A DNA stretch of 54,852 bases from Actinoplanes utahensis. Its GTDB lineage: Bacteria; Actinomycetota; Actinomycetes; Mycobacteriales; Micromonosporaceae. This document shows, in pieces, positions 17,697-25,292 of this stretch. The stretch lies in contig NZ_BOMZ01000045.1 of the NCBI RefSeq assembly GCF_016862455.1, forward strand, positions 1-54,852, given 5' to 3'. The translations under genes were made by a program, and so were the position numbers. Each line of letters starts with the position of its first letter. Positions within the stretch are counted from its first letter, which is position 1. The notes beneath the pieces are model-generated. The model made no database searches, was not told the DNA's origin, and saw nothing but the letters and a program-made list of their open reading frames with translations.

Positions 17697-20351
17697 ATGA
17701 CCATCGAGATCAACGGGACACCGCACGAGCGTCAGCCCCGGCCCGGTCAGTGCCTGCGCACCTACCTGCGCGAGGAGGGCTGCTTCGGCGTCAAGAAGGG
17801 CTGCGACGCGGGCGACTGCGGAGCGTGCACGGTGCACGTCGACGGCACCCCGGTGCACTCCTGCGTCTACCCCGCCTTCCGCGCGCGGGGGCGCAGCGTC
17901 ACCACGATCGAGGGCCTGGCCGCCGGGGCGGAGCTCCACCCGGTGCAGCAGAGCTTCCTCGACGCCCAGGGCTTCCAGTGCGGGTTCTGCACCGCGGGCA
18001 TGATCATGACGACGGCCGCGCTCACCGATGATCAGAAAGCCGACCTGCCGCGCTCCCTCAAAGGCAATCTGTGCAGGTGTACGGGCTATCGCGCGATCAC
18101 CGACGCCATCGAGGGACGGGCCGCGGCCGTGTGCCCCCGCGCGGGTGACGCCGTCGGATCGAGCCTCGGCGCGCCCGCCGGCCCGCAGGTGGTCACCGGG
18201 ACCGCCCGGTACACGTTCGACCTCGACGTGCCCGGGATGCTGCATCTCAAGGTGCTGCGGTCGCCGCACGCGCACGCCCGGATCCTGTCGATCGACGAGA
18301 CGCAGGCCCTCGCCGTCCCCGGGGTCGAGGCGGTGCTGACGTACAAGGACGCCCCGGACCGGTTGTTCTCGACGGCGCAGCACGAGAACGAGGCCGAGGA
18401 TCCGTACGACACCCGGGTGCTCGACGACGTGCTGCGGTTCACCGGTCAGCGGGTGGCGGCGGTGGTCGCGACGACCGAGGCGGCCGCGGAGGAGGGGGTA
18501 CGGCGGCTGCGGGTCGAGTACGAGGTCCGGCCCGCGGTGATCGACCCGTTCGCGGCGATGGAGCCGGGGGCGCCGCTGGTGCACGGGGACAAGGGGGTCG
18601 CGCAGGGGATCCTGCGGGCGGACGCGAACGTGGTGGGGGAGTTGCACGCCACGCTGGGCGACGTCGAGGCGGGCTTCGCGGCGGCCGACGCCGTGTTCGA
18701 GGCGACCTTCCGGACGCCCCGCGTGCAGCATGCGAGCCTGGAGACGCACGGCGCCGTCGGCTGGCTCGACGACGACGACCGCCTGGTCATCCGGTCCAGC
18801 ACGCAGACCCCGTTCCTGACCCGGCGGGCCGTGTCCCGGCTCTTCGGCTTCCCGCTGGAGCGAGTGCGGGTCGTCGCGGGACGGGTCGGCGGCGGGTTCG
18901 GTGGCAAGCAGGAGATGCTCGTCGAGGATCTCGTCGCGCTGGCGGTCCTGCGCACCGGCCGCCCGGTCAAATGGGAGTACACCCGGGCCGAGCAGTTCAC
19001 CGGCGCGACCACCCGGCACCCGTTCGTCGTCACCGTCAAGGCGGGCGCGACGGCCTCGGGCGAGCTGACCGCGCTGCAGTTGAACGTCCTCGTCGACACC
19101 GGCGCCTACGGCAACCACGGCCCGTCCGTCATGCACCACGGCTGCCACGAGACCGTCGCGGTCTACAAGTGCGGGAACATCCGTACCGACGCCTACACGG
19201 TGTACACCCACACGGTGCCCGCCGGCGCGTTCCGCGGTTACGGCCTGGGCCAGGTCACCTTCGCCGTCGAACAGGCCGTCGACGAGCTCGCCCGCATGAT
19301 CGGCATGGATCCGGTCGCGTTCCGCGAGCGCAGCGTGGTCCGCCCCGGCGACGACCTCACCGCTCCCGGCGCGCACGTCCCCGACCTCGGCATCGCCAGT
19401 TACGGCCTGGACCAGTGCCTGGACCGCATGCGCGCCGCCGCCGCCACCACCGACGAGGCCCCCGAAGGCTGGCTGACCGGCGACGGCATGGCCATCGCGA
19501 TGATCGCCGCCGGCCCGCCCGGCGGCCACTTCGCCGACGCCACGGTGACCCTGCTTCCCGACGGCCGTTACGAGGTGTCGGTCGGCACCGCCGAGTTCGG
19601 CAACGGCAGCACCACCGTCCACGCCCAGATCGTCGCCGACGAACTGCACACCACCGCGGACCGCATCGTCATCCGCCAGTCCGACACCGACGTGGTCCGC
19701 CACGACACCGGCGCCTTCGCCTCCACCGGCGTCGTCGTCGCCGGCCAGGCCGTCCTGCGCGCCGCCCGCGCGCTCCGCGCCGAGATCCTCTCCCGCCTCG
19801 GCCACACCCCCGCCGAGACGCGTGCTCTCGCCGACCTCGACCCCGCCACCCTGGCCCCGCTCTCCGCGACCGGTCACTTCGACGGCACGCCCCGCTCGGT
19901 CGCCTTCAACGCCCACTTCTTCCGCGTCGCCGTCGACCCGGACAGCGGCGAGCTGCGCATCCTCCGCTCCGTCCACAGCGCCGATGCCGGAACCGTCATG
20001 AACCCGCTCCAACTCCGCGGACAGATCGAAGGCGGCGTCGCCCAGGCCCTCGGCGCCACCCTCGCCGAACACCTCGACATCTCCGGCGCCGGCGAGGTCA
20101 CCACCGCCGCGTTCCGCCAGTACCACCTGCCCACCGTCGCCGACACCCCGTTCACCGAGGTCTACTTCGCCGACACCACCGACGCGATCGGCCCGCTGGG
20201 CGCCAAGTCGATGAGCGAGTCCCCGTACAACCCGGTGTCGCCCGCCCTGGCCAACGCCCTCCGCGACGCCCTCGGCCTCCGTCTCACCGACCTGCCGTTC
20301 ACCGCCGACCGCATCTGGCAGGCCCTGAACCCCTCCGCCGGCACGCCGTGA
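17697..20351 (+). CDS. Fused 2Fe-2S / molybdopterin subunit of xanthine-dehydrogenase-family enzyme, 884 aa
   Basis: Hydroxylates an aromatic heterocycle or aldehyde; the substrate is not determined. Residues 1-140 form the small subunit: plant-type 2Fe-2S cysteines 36, 41, 44 and 56, then the second cluster Cys95-x2-Cys98 and Cys126-x-Cys128. From about 160 onward is the molybdopterin domain with GRVGGGFGGKQEML, PAGAFRGYGLGQVTF and the C-terminal GAKSMSESPYNPVSPALANA. The Glu in that last motif matches the general base of the family (usually in KGxGExP). Small and large subunits are normally separate genes or fused with FAD in between, so this S-L fusion with a free FAD subunit is a less usual layout. 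The ATG at 17697 has GGAAGG upstream. No XdhC-like maturation gene is in the window. Confidence 0.9.
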   Translation: MTIEINGTPHERQPRPGQCLRTYLREEGCFGVKKGCDAGDCGACTVHVDGTPVHSCVYPAFRARGRSVTTIEGLAAGAELHPVQQSFLDAQGFQCGFCTAGMIMTTAALTDDQKADLPRSLKGNLCRCTGYRAITDAIEGRAAAVCPRAGDAVGSSLGAPAGPQVVTGTARYTFDLDVPGMLHLKVLRSPHAHARILSIDETQALAVPGVEAVLTYKDAPDRLFSTAQHENEAEDPYDTRVLDDVLRFTGQRVAAVVATTEAAAEEGVRRLRVEYEVRPAVIDPFAAMEPGAPLVHGDKGVAQGILRADANVVGELHATLGDVEAGFAAADAVFEATFRTPRVQHASLETHGAVGWLDDDDRLVIRSSTQTPFLTRRAVSRLFGFPLERVRVVAGRVGGGFGGKQEMLVEDLVALAVLRTGRPVKWEYTRAEQFTGATTRHPFVVTVKAGATASGELTALQLNVLVDTGAYGNHGPSVMHHGCHETVAVYKCGNIRTDAYTVYTHTVPAGAFRGYGLGQVTFAVEQAVDELARMIGMDPVAFRERSVVRPGDDLTAPGAHVPDLGIASYGLDQCLDRMRAAAATTDEAPEGWLTGDGMAIAMIAAGPPGGHFADATVTLLPDGRYEVSVGTAEFGNGSTTVHAQIVADELHTTADRIVIRQSDTDVVRHDTGAFASTGVVVAGQAVLRAARALRAEILSRLGHTPAETRALADLDPATLAPLSATGHFDGTPRSVAFNAHFFRVAVDPDSGELRILRSVHSADAGTVMNPLQLRGQIEGGVAQALGATLAEHLDISGAGEVTTAAFRQYHLPTVADTPFTEVYFADTTDAIGPLGAKSMSESPYNPVSPALANALRDALGLRLTDLPFTADRIWQALNPSAGTP

Positions 20352-20493
20352 GCCGTCACCCACCGCACTCGCCGAACCGGCTCCCCGTCCCGGCGGCCTC
20401 GTCCCTCGCGGCAGGCGGTCGTCGTGTCCGGCCGACGCCGCCCGCCGAGCGCGCCCGCACCGACCTCCGCTGACGATCGAGCACGGGGAGACA

Positions 20494-20982
20494 GTGGAAC
20501 TGCGGGCAGAGGCGTGGCTGCAGGCCAGCCATCGATTGTTCGCGATCGTGGACGGGGAGACCAGCGAGATCCCGGTCGCCCGCGGCTACGCCAACGGGCT
20601 CATCGAGCCGGTCCGCAAGGGTGCCTGTGTCGCGACGGGGATCCGCAGCGGTGGGGTTCACGTGACGATCCTGATCAGGGACGACCCGGCCGGGTCGGTG
20701 GAGGACGGCTGGGACGAGGTCGCCGAGGTGTCCGTCCGGTCCCGCAAGGGCGACCTCAACGTCCGTTCCATCGATGACTGGCCCGACCTGCCGACGCTCA
20801 GCCTGGCCGGGTCGGGGACCTACCGGATCCGCGCCCACGCCCGGGGCCGGGACGACGATCCCCATGGCAGTGTCTCCAGGTCGACCGAGTTCTACCGATT
20901 CGAGAGCTGGCCGGCCCCGGCGGCCGAGCCGCTCCTGCTGCGCCACACCGACGCCCGCGGCGAGGAGTTGCGGCGAGCCTGA
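20494..20982 (+). CDS. Hypothetical protein, 162 aa
   Basis: I do not recognise this protein. It starts with GTG 20494, with GGGGAG five bases upstream. Composition is balanced and alternates charged and hydrophobic residues, as in a beta-rich soluble domain (LFAIVDGETSEIPVARGYAN, VHVTILIRDDPAG, TYRIRAHARGRDDD). No signal peptide or membrane helix is seen. It ends 39 bases before the secA2-like gene on the same strand and may be co-transcribed with it. A role as a partner or regulator of that ATPase is possible only by position. Confidence 0.65.
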   Translation: MELRAEAWLQASHRLFAIVDGETSEIPVARGYANGLIEPVRKGACVATGIRSGGVHVTILIRDDPAGSVEDGWDEVAEVSVRSRKGDLNVRSIDDWPDLPTLSLAGSGTYRIRAHARGRDDDPHGSVSRSTEFYRFESWPAPAAEPLLLRHTDARGEELRRA

Positions 20983-21021
20983 GCCAGCTCGGGCGCGACG
21001 AGGTGGCGGGGGAGGGGTACC

Positions 21022-23286
21022 GTGCGCGACCTGAGCGAGGGGGACACTGTGGCGCTTCCCGGGTGGCTGGAGTCGGCGCGGCGCTGGGCGGTGCGGCCGC
21101 CCGGCAGCACCGTCGACCTGGAGCCGCTGTGGGCGCGGGTGCGGCAGGCGGGAGCGCTGGAGAGCGAGTTCGCCCGGCTCAGCGACGGGGAGCTGGTCGC
21201 CCGGCCCGAGTTCTGTGCCGTCGCGCGCGAGGTCGCCCGGCGCGAGCTGGGTCTGCGGCCGCACGACGAGCAGCTGGTCGGCGCGCTCGCCCTGATGGAC
21301 GGGCACGTCGTGCAGGCGGCCACCGGCGAGGGCAAGACGTTGACGGCGGCGATCGCGGCGGCCGCGCTGAGCGCTGCCGGGCCGGTGCACGTGCTGACCG
21401 TCAACGACTATCTGGCGCGGCGGGACACCGAGTGGATGTGGCCGTTCTACCAGCGGCTCGGTGTCACGGCGGGGTGGGTGGCGGAGGGTTCGGCGACACC
21501 GGAGCGGCGTACGGCGTACCACCGCGATGTCACCTATGTCTCGGTGAACGAGGCGGGCTTCGACTTCCTGCGGGACGGCCTGTGCACCGACGTCGCCGAC
21601 CGGGTGCAGCGGCCGCTCGGCGCGGTGATCGTCGACGAGGCCGACTCGATCCTGGTCGACGAGGCGCGGGTGCCGCTGGTGCTGGCCGGTTCCACGCTGG
21701 ACGGGCCGGATCTGGCGCTCGGGATGGCGGGGCTGATCCGCGGGCTGCGCCGAGGCGAGCACTACACGCTCGCCGACGAGGAACGGGCCGTCCACCTGAC
21801 CGCCGAGGGCGCCGACGTCCTGGAACGCGGGCTCGGCGGCGTGCACCTGTACGCCGCCGAGAACCTGGACCTGCTCACCGCCGCGAACCTGGCGTTGCAC
21901 GCGGAGGCGCTGCTCACGCGGGACGTCGACTACATCGTCCGGGACGGCCGGGTGGAGCTGGTGGACGGTTTCCTCGGCCGGGTCGCGCAGCGCCGCCGCT
22001 GGCCGGACGGGCTGCAGTCGGCAGTCGAGGCCAAGGAGGGGGTCCGCGCCAGTGGCGGCGGCAGCATCCTCGCCACGATCACCCTCCAGGCGTTCCTCAA
22101 CCAGTACACCCGTCTCGCCGGCATGAGCGGCACCGCGATCGGCGTCGGCGAGCAGCTGCGCGAGTTCTACCGCCTGGAGATCGCCGTGCTGCCGCCGCAC
22201 CGCCCGTGCGTGCGCCGCGACGAACCGGACCGCGTCCACGAGACCACCGAGGCCCGGGACGCCGCCGTGATCGCCGAGGTGGCGGCCGTGCACGCGACCG
22301 GCCGCCCGATCCTGCTCGCCACCCCGGCCGTCGCCGACTCGGAGGCGCTCGGCGCACGGCTGCGCGAGGAGGGCATCGACTGCACGGTGCTGAACGCGAA
22401 GAACGACGCGATGGAGGCCGCGATCGTCGCCGAGGCGGGGCTGCCCGGCGCGGTGACCGTGTCCACGCAGATGTCCGGGCGGGGCGTCGACATCCGGCTC
22501 GGCGGCAGCGACCAGCGGGAGCACGACCGGGTCGCGGCGCTCGGCGGCCTCTACGTGATCGGGGTGGGCCGGCACGACAGCGGCCGTGTCGACGATCAGA
22601 TCCGGGGGCGGGCCGGCCGGCAGGGCGACCCCGGTGGCTCGGTGTTCTTCGTCAGCCTGCAGGACGAGCTGATCAGGCGGTACGCCCCGGAGAAGCGCCC
22701 GCGTTCCGCCGCTGGGGCCCAACGTGTCGCCGAACAGGTCCACCTGGAGATCCACCGCAACACGTGGCGCTACCACTACCTGCTCGAACAGCACCGGGTC
22801 GCGATGACCGCGCTGCGTGCGGAGGTGCTCACCACCACCCGCGGCAGCACGATGATGGCCGCGCTGCGCCCCGCCGAACACGCCGCCCTGGTCCGCGCGC
22901 ACGGCCCCGCCCGGGTCGCCGAGGCCGCCCGCGCCATCGTCCTGCACCATCTCGACGCCGCCTGGGCCGGCCATCTGGACGAGATGGCCACCCTGCGCGA
23001 GGGCATCCACCTGCGGGCCGTCGCCAACCTGGACCCGCTCGACGAGTTCCACCGGGCCGCGATCCCGGCCTTCAAACGGCTGATCCCCGCCGCCTCGGAG
23101 CAGGCCGCCGCCGTCTTCGCCACCCTCGACCTGTCCGGCGAGGACTGGTCGCTGTCCCGGCTCGGCCTCGACCGCCCCAGCGCCACCTGGACCTACGTCG
23201 TCGACGACGACGCGCTGGGCACCGGTCTGGACCACTTCCTCGCCGGTCTGCTGGCCCTGTTCCGCGCCGGTCCCCGCGCCCGCTGA
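21022..23286 (+). CDS. secA2: SecA2-like preprotein translocase ATPase, 754 aa
   Basis: Motor ATPase of the accessory Sec type that drives a subset of proteins through the SecYEG channel. Nucleotide-binding domain 1 has Walker A TGEGKT (101-106), VNDYLARRD and DEADS (205-209). Domain 2 has MSGTAIG, VSTQMSGRGVDIRLGG and DQIRGRAGRQGDPG with the arginine finger region. The preprotein-binding region lies between domains. The C-terminal zinc/SecB-binding tail of housekeeping SecA is absent and the length is below the usual 900 or more, both typical of SecA2. GTG 21022 has GGAGGGG four bases upstream. GTG 21049 with GAGGGGG is a fair alternative. The flavoprotein gene follows after 24 bases. Confidence 0.85.
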   Translation: MRDLSEGDTVALPGWLESARRWAVRPPGSTVDLEPLWARVRQAGALESEFARLSDGELVARPEFCAVAREVARRELGLRPHDEQLVGALALMDGHVVQAATGEGKTLTAAIAAAALSAAGPVHVLTVNDYLARRDTEWMWPFYQRLGVTAGWVAEGSATPERRTAYHRDVTYVSVNEAGFDFLRDGLCTDVADRVQRPLGAVIVDEADSILVDEARVPLVLAGSTLDGPDLALGMAGLIRGLRRGEHYTLADEERAVHLTAEGADVLERGLGGVHLYAAENLDLLTAANLALHAEALLTRDVDYIVRDGRVELVDGFLGRVAQRRRWPDGLQSAVEAKEGVRASGGGSILATITLQAFLNQYTRLAGMSGTAIGVGEQLREFYRLEIAVLPPHRPCVRRDEPDRVHETTEARDAAVIAEVAAVHATGRPILLATPAVADSEALGARLREEGIDCTVLNAKNDAMEAAIVAEAGLPGAVTVSTQMSGRGVDIRLGGSDQREHDRVAALGGLYVIGVGRHDSGRVDDQIRGRAGRQGDPGGSVFFVSLQDELIRRYAPEKRPRSAAGAQRVAEQVHLEIHRNTWRYHYLLEQHRVAMTALRAEVLTTTRGSTMMAALRPAEHAALVRAHGPARVAEAARAIVLHHLDAAWAGHLDEMATLREGIHLRAVANLDPLDEFHRAAIPAFKRLIPAASEQAAAVFATLDLSGEDWSLSRLGLDRPSATWTYVVDDDALGTGLDHFLAGLLALFRAGPRAR

Positions 23287-23310
23287 TCGGCCACCGGCCC
23301 CCGGTGGTAC

Positions 23311-23859
23311 ATGTTGACCATGAGCCGGACCCTTTACGTCATCGTGTGCGCCGCCGGAGTCGCGTCCGGGGTCGGGCGCCTGATCGCCCTGGCTCAGGAG
23401 GACGGCTGGACGGTGCAGGTGATCGCCACCCCGTCGGCGCTCGCCTTCATCGACACCGCGGCGCTGAAGGAGCAGACCGGCCGCCCGGTCCGCAGCCGCT
23501 ACCGCGCCCCCACCGACCCGCGCCCGCCGCGCGCCGACGCGATCATCCTGGCGCCGGCCACGTACAACACGATCAACAAGTTCGCCCACGGGTTCGCCGA
23601 CACGTACGCGCTGGGCCTGCTCGCCGAAGCCCCCGGCCTCGGCATCCCGGTCGTCGTCCTGCCGTGCGTGCAGACCGCCCTGGCGTCGCGCCTCCCGTTT
23701 CGCCGCAGCGTCGACGACCTCCGCGCCGAAGGCGTCGACGTCCTGCTCGGCCCGGGCGCTCTCGAGCCGCACGAGCCCGGCTCCTCCGACCCCGGCGAAT
23801 TCCCCTGGCATCTGCCGGTCCAGGCCCTGAGATCGAAACCCTTGCGGGGTACGCCGTGA
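23311..23859 (+). CDS. HFCD-family flavoprotein, 182 aa
   Basis: Homologous to flavin-binding cysteine decarboxylases (Dfp/CoaC, EpiD/LanD, UbiX-like fold). The N-terminal strand-loop (TLYVIVCAAGVASGVGRLIA) is the Rossmann start. APATYNTINKFAHGFADTYA matches the family APAT.NT..K...GIAD..A element that binds FMN and contacts substrate. VVVLPCVQTALASRLPFRRS corresponds to the later PxMN-type loop, here PCVQ, which differs from coenzyme A enzymes. It is therefore unlikely to be the housekeeping Dfp, which is also bifunctional and larger. The start is ATG 23311 or 23320. It follows secA2 by 24 bases and may belong to the same transcript. Confidence 0.8.
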   Translation: MLTMSRTLYVIVCAAGVASGVGRLIALAQEDGWTVQVIATPSALAFIDTAALKEQTGRPVRSRYRAPTDPRPPRADAIILAPATYNTINKFAHGFADTYALGLLAEAPGLGIPVVVLPCVQTALASRLPFRRSVDDLRAEGVDVLLGPGALEPHEPGSSDPGEFPWHLPVQALRSKPLRGTP

Positions 23860-23950
23860 GCACTCCCGACGGTGATCAAGTTCTGGAACGGCTTCGTGCC
23901 GACCTCCCCCGCCGTGGTCCGCCGGGCGGGGCCGCAGGCGGCCTCGCCGG

Positions 23951-24235
23951 TCAGTTCGCGCTGTCGTGGACGGTCACGGCGTAGCCGTCGGCGTCACGGA
24001 AGGTGAAGGTGCGGCCGAACGGGCCGTCGACCGGGGCGGTGCCGATCGGGACGCCGGCCGCGTCCAGGTCGTCGTGCAGGACTGGGCGTCATCGGCGTGC
24101 AACCACAGGGCGACGCCGGTGCCCGGATGCGGGACGGCGGCGTCCAGGTCGACGCCGGACAGCGGGGCGCGCACGGCGAACCCGATCGGGCCGGCGGCGA
24201 AGACGACCGCGGGGCCGGCACCGCCGTCATCCATC
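23951..24235 (-). pseudogene. VOC/glyoxalase-family gene, truncated and frameshifted
   Basis: Two frames join to give the second half of a VOC-fold protein. The first reads LSWEMDDGGAGPAVVFAAGP and continues to GTGVALWLHADDA (ends near 24085). The second then reads LHDDLDAAGVPIGTAPVDGP and FGRTFTFRDADGYAVTVHDS to a stop at 23951. Continuity of family features across the join shows an indel near 24075-24085. The N-terminal half of the VOC module is absent, and its place is taken by the end of the HIT-like gene. It is most likely a decayed gene, although the frameshift alone could be a sequencing error. Confidence 0.7.
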
Positions 24236-24703
24236 TCCCATGACAGCCGCCAGGTGGCGTTGGACCACGTTCCGGATCGGGTCGTGGGCCGGGCCGAGGG
24301 CAGTCGCCGGGTCGGACCAGCGTTCCCGCGGATAGAGCCAGACCGGCCGGCCGACGATCTCCGGCGGCTCCCAGTCGTACCGCGGCCAGATGTGCGCGTG
24401 CAGGTACGGATCGGTATTGCCGAGAATCTCCAGGTTGATCCGGCGGAAGGCGGGATCGAGCTCGGCGCAGGCCCGTTCCACCGCTTCCCCGAGCCGTTCC
24501 ATACTGTCCAGAAAGGCCAGCCGTCGTGGCCGCGGCAGATCGCTGAGCCGCCCGGCGGCCGGATCATCGGTCAGCAGCAGGCAATACCCGGGCAGCCACT
24601 GCACATCCCCGATCACCGCGAACCCTCCCGGCAACCGCCGGAGAACCGTCGGATTCTCCCCACCCAGCGCCGCCCCGACCCGATCCTTTCGCCAATCCAT
24701 CAC
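24227..24703 (-). CDS. HIT-like protein (diadenosine tetraphosphate hydrolase type), 158 aa
   Basis: Probable nucleotide hydrolase or transferase of the histidine-triad fold. The core reads LPGYCLLLTDDPAAG, then LGNTDPYLHAHIWPRYDWEP. Aligned with HφHφH, this gives Tyr-x-His-x-His, so the middle His (the nucleophile in HIT enzymes) and the last one are kept and the first is Tyr. The C-terminal HDPIRNVVQRHLAAV completes the domain. Two ATGs, 24703 and 24700, are both possible starts. The stop lies within the remains of the VOC gene, by about nine bases. Confidence 0.78.
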   Translation of the reverse strand: MMDWRKDRVGAALGGENPTVLRRLPGGFAVIGDVQWLPGYCLLLTDDPAAGRLSDLPRPRRLAFLDSMERLGEAVERACAELDPAFRRINLEILGNTDPYLHAHIWPRYDWEPPEIVGRPVWLYPRERWSDPATALGPAHDPIRNVVQRHLAAVMGDG

Positions 24704-24760
24704 CCCACCATCCTCGCCTCCCGCAACCCCGCCTTCCGGCCCCGCCCGCGCCTGGCCTCA

Positions 24761-24803
24761 CCTGTGCCGCCCGTGCCTGTGCCGCCCGTGCCTGTGCCGC
24801 CCG
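24761..24803. repeat. 15-bp tandem repeat, 2.9 copies
   Basis: CCTGTGCCGCCCGTG occurs at 24761-24775 and 24776-24790, with a third copy lacking its last two bases at 24791-24803. It is intergenic. Confidence 0.85.
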
Positions 24804-25056
24804 GCGCCCGCGCCCGCGTCCGCGCCGCCCGCGGTGCCCGCCCGCGCCTCGTGCGAACCGCGCCATCTCTTCCTCCGCCACCCGTGACCGCCTGGGCCTC
24901 AGAAGACTCGCGCCCTTCGTCTGCCTCGAACCCATTCCGACCCGAACCCCCTGCGGCCCGCAACGTCATCTCTGCCCTGGCCGCCCTCAATGAACTAGCC
25001 TCCTAGGATGCGCTACAGGTTGTGAGGTCCTGTCGGGGCAGCGACAGATCTTGACC

Positions 25057-25128
25057 GGCTGGCTCTCAGCGCTGTCTCGCGCCCCGGTTGAAGCAGCACT
25101 GAGAGCCAGCCGAGACACCTCGGCCGGC
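25057..25128. repeat. Dispersed intergenic repeat, copy 2 (full palindrome)
   Basis: Left arm 25057-25077 (GGCTGGCTCTCAGCGCTGTC plus T) and right arm 25092-25111 (AGCAGCACTGAGAGCCAGCC) are inverted with two mismatches and a 14-base loop. The flank CGAGACACCTCGGCCGGC (25111-25128) is shared with the copy at 32338-32392. It could act as a terminator for nothing obvious nearby, so a mobile repeat is more likely. Confidence 0.65.
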
Positions 25129-25238
25129 CGGAAGGAATCGGGGCCGGGCGGTCCCGCCCGTTGACGGCGGGCCCGGCTGTCGCTGCGACGCGGGTGGGGC
25201 CGAGTGGCTCGGGCTGGAGCGGGGTCGGTGGTGAGCGC

Positions 25239-25266
25239 TTGCGGTTCGGGGGGAGGGGACTAGATT
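25239..25266 (+). promoter_or_regulatory. Candidate promoter for lactate permease
   Basis: TTGCGG (25239-25244) and TAGATT (25261-25266) are separated by 16 bases and lie 27 bases before the first possible start. The match to housekeeping sigma consensus is moderate. Confidence 0.35.
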
Positions 25267-25292
25267 GCCGGATAGCTGATCGATGAACCTGG

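Larger units (their letters stand above)
24704..25292. other. Long non-coding gap
   Basis: No gene is supported in these 589 bases. The left part is low-complexity C-rich DNA with a 15-bp tandem repeat at 24761-24803. The middle holds the full copy of a dispersed palindrome (25057-25128). The right part holds the presumed promoter of the lactate permease. Confidence 0.55.

Noticed and set aside
17472..20363. 963-codon open frame on the minus strand
   Set aside because: It lies wholly opposite the FAD and molybdopterin genes, has no family features and is Gly/Val/Arg/Asp-rich, which is the usual shadow of a high-GC gene.
20356..23811. 1151-codon open frame on the minus strand
   Set aside because: It mirrors the hypothetical, secA2 and flavoprotein genes and has the biased composition of a shadow frame.
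24700..24990. Short minus-strand frame with GTGGTGTGG repeats
   Set aside because: It translates low-complexity C-rich DNA, with no conserved features and no ribosome site.
25057..25111. Terminator of an upstream gene
   Set aside because: The gene to its left runs away from it on the minus strand, so no transcript should end there. The match to three other sites favours a mobile repeat.
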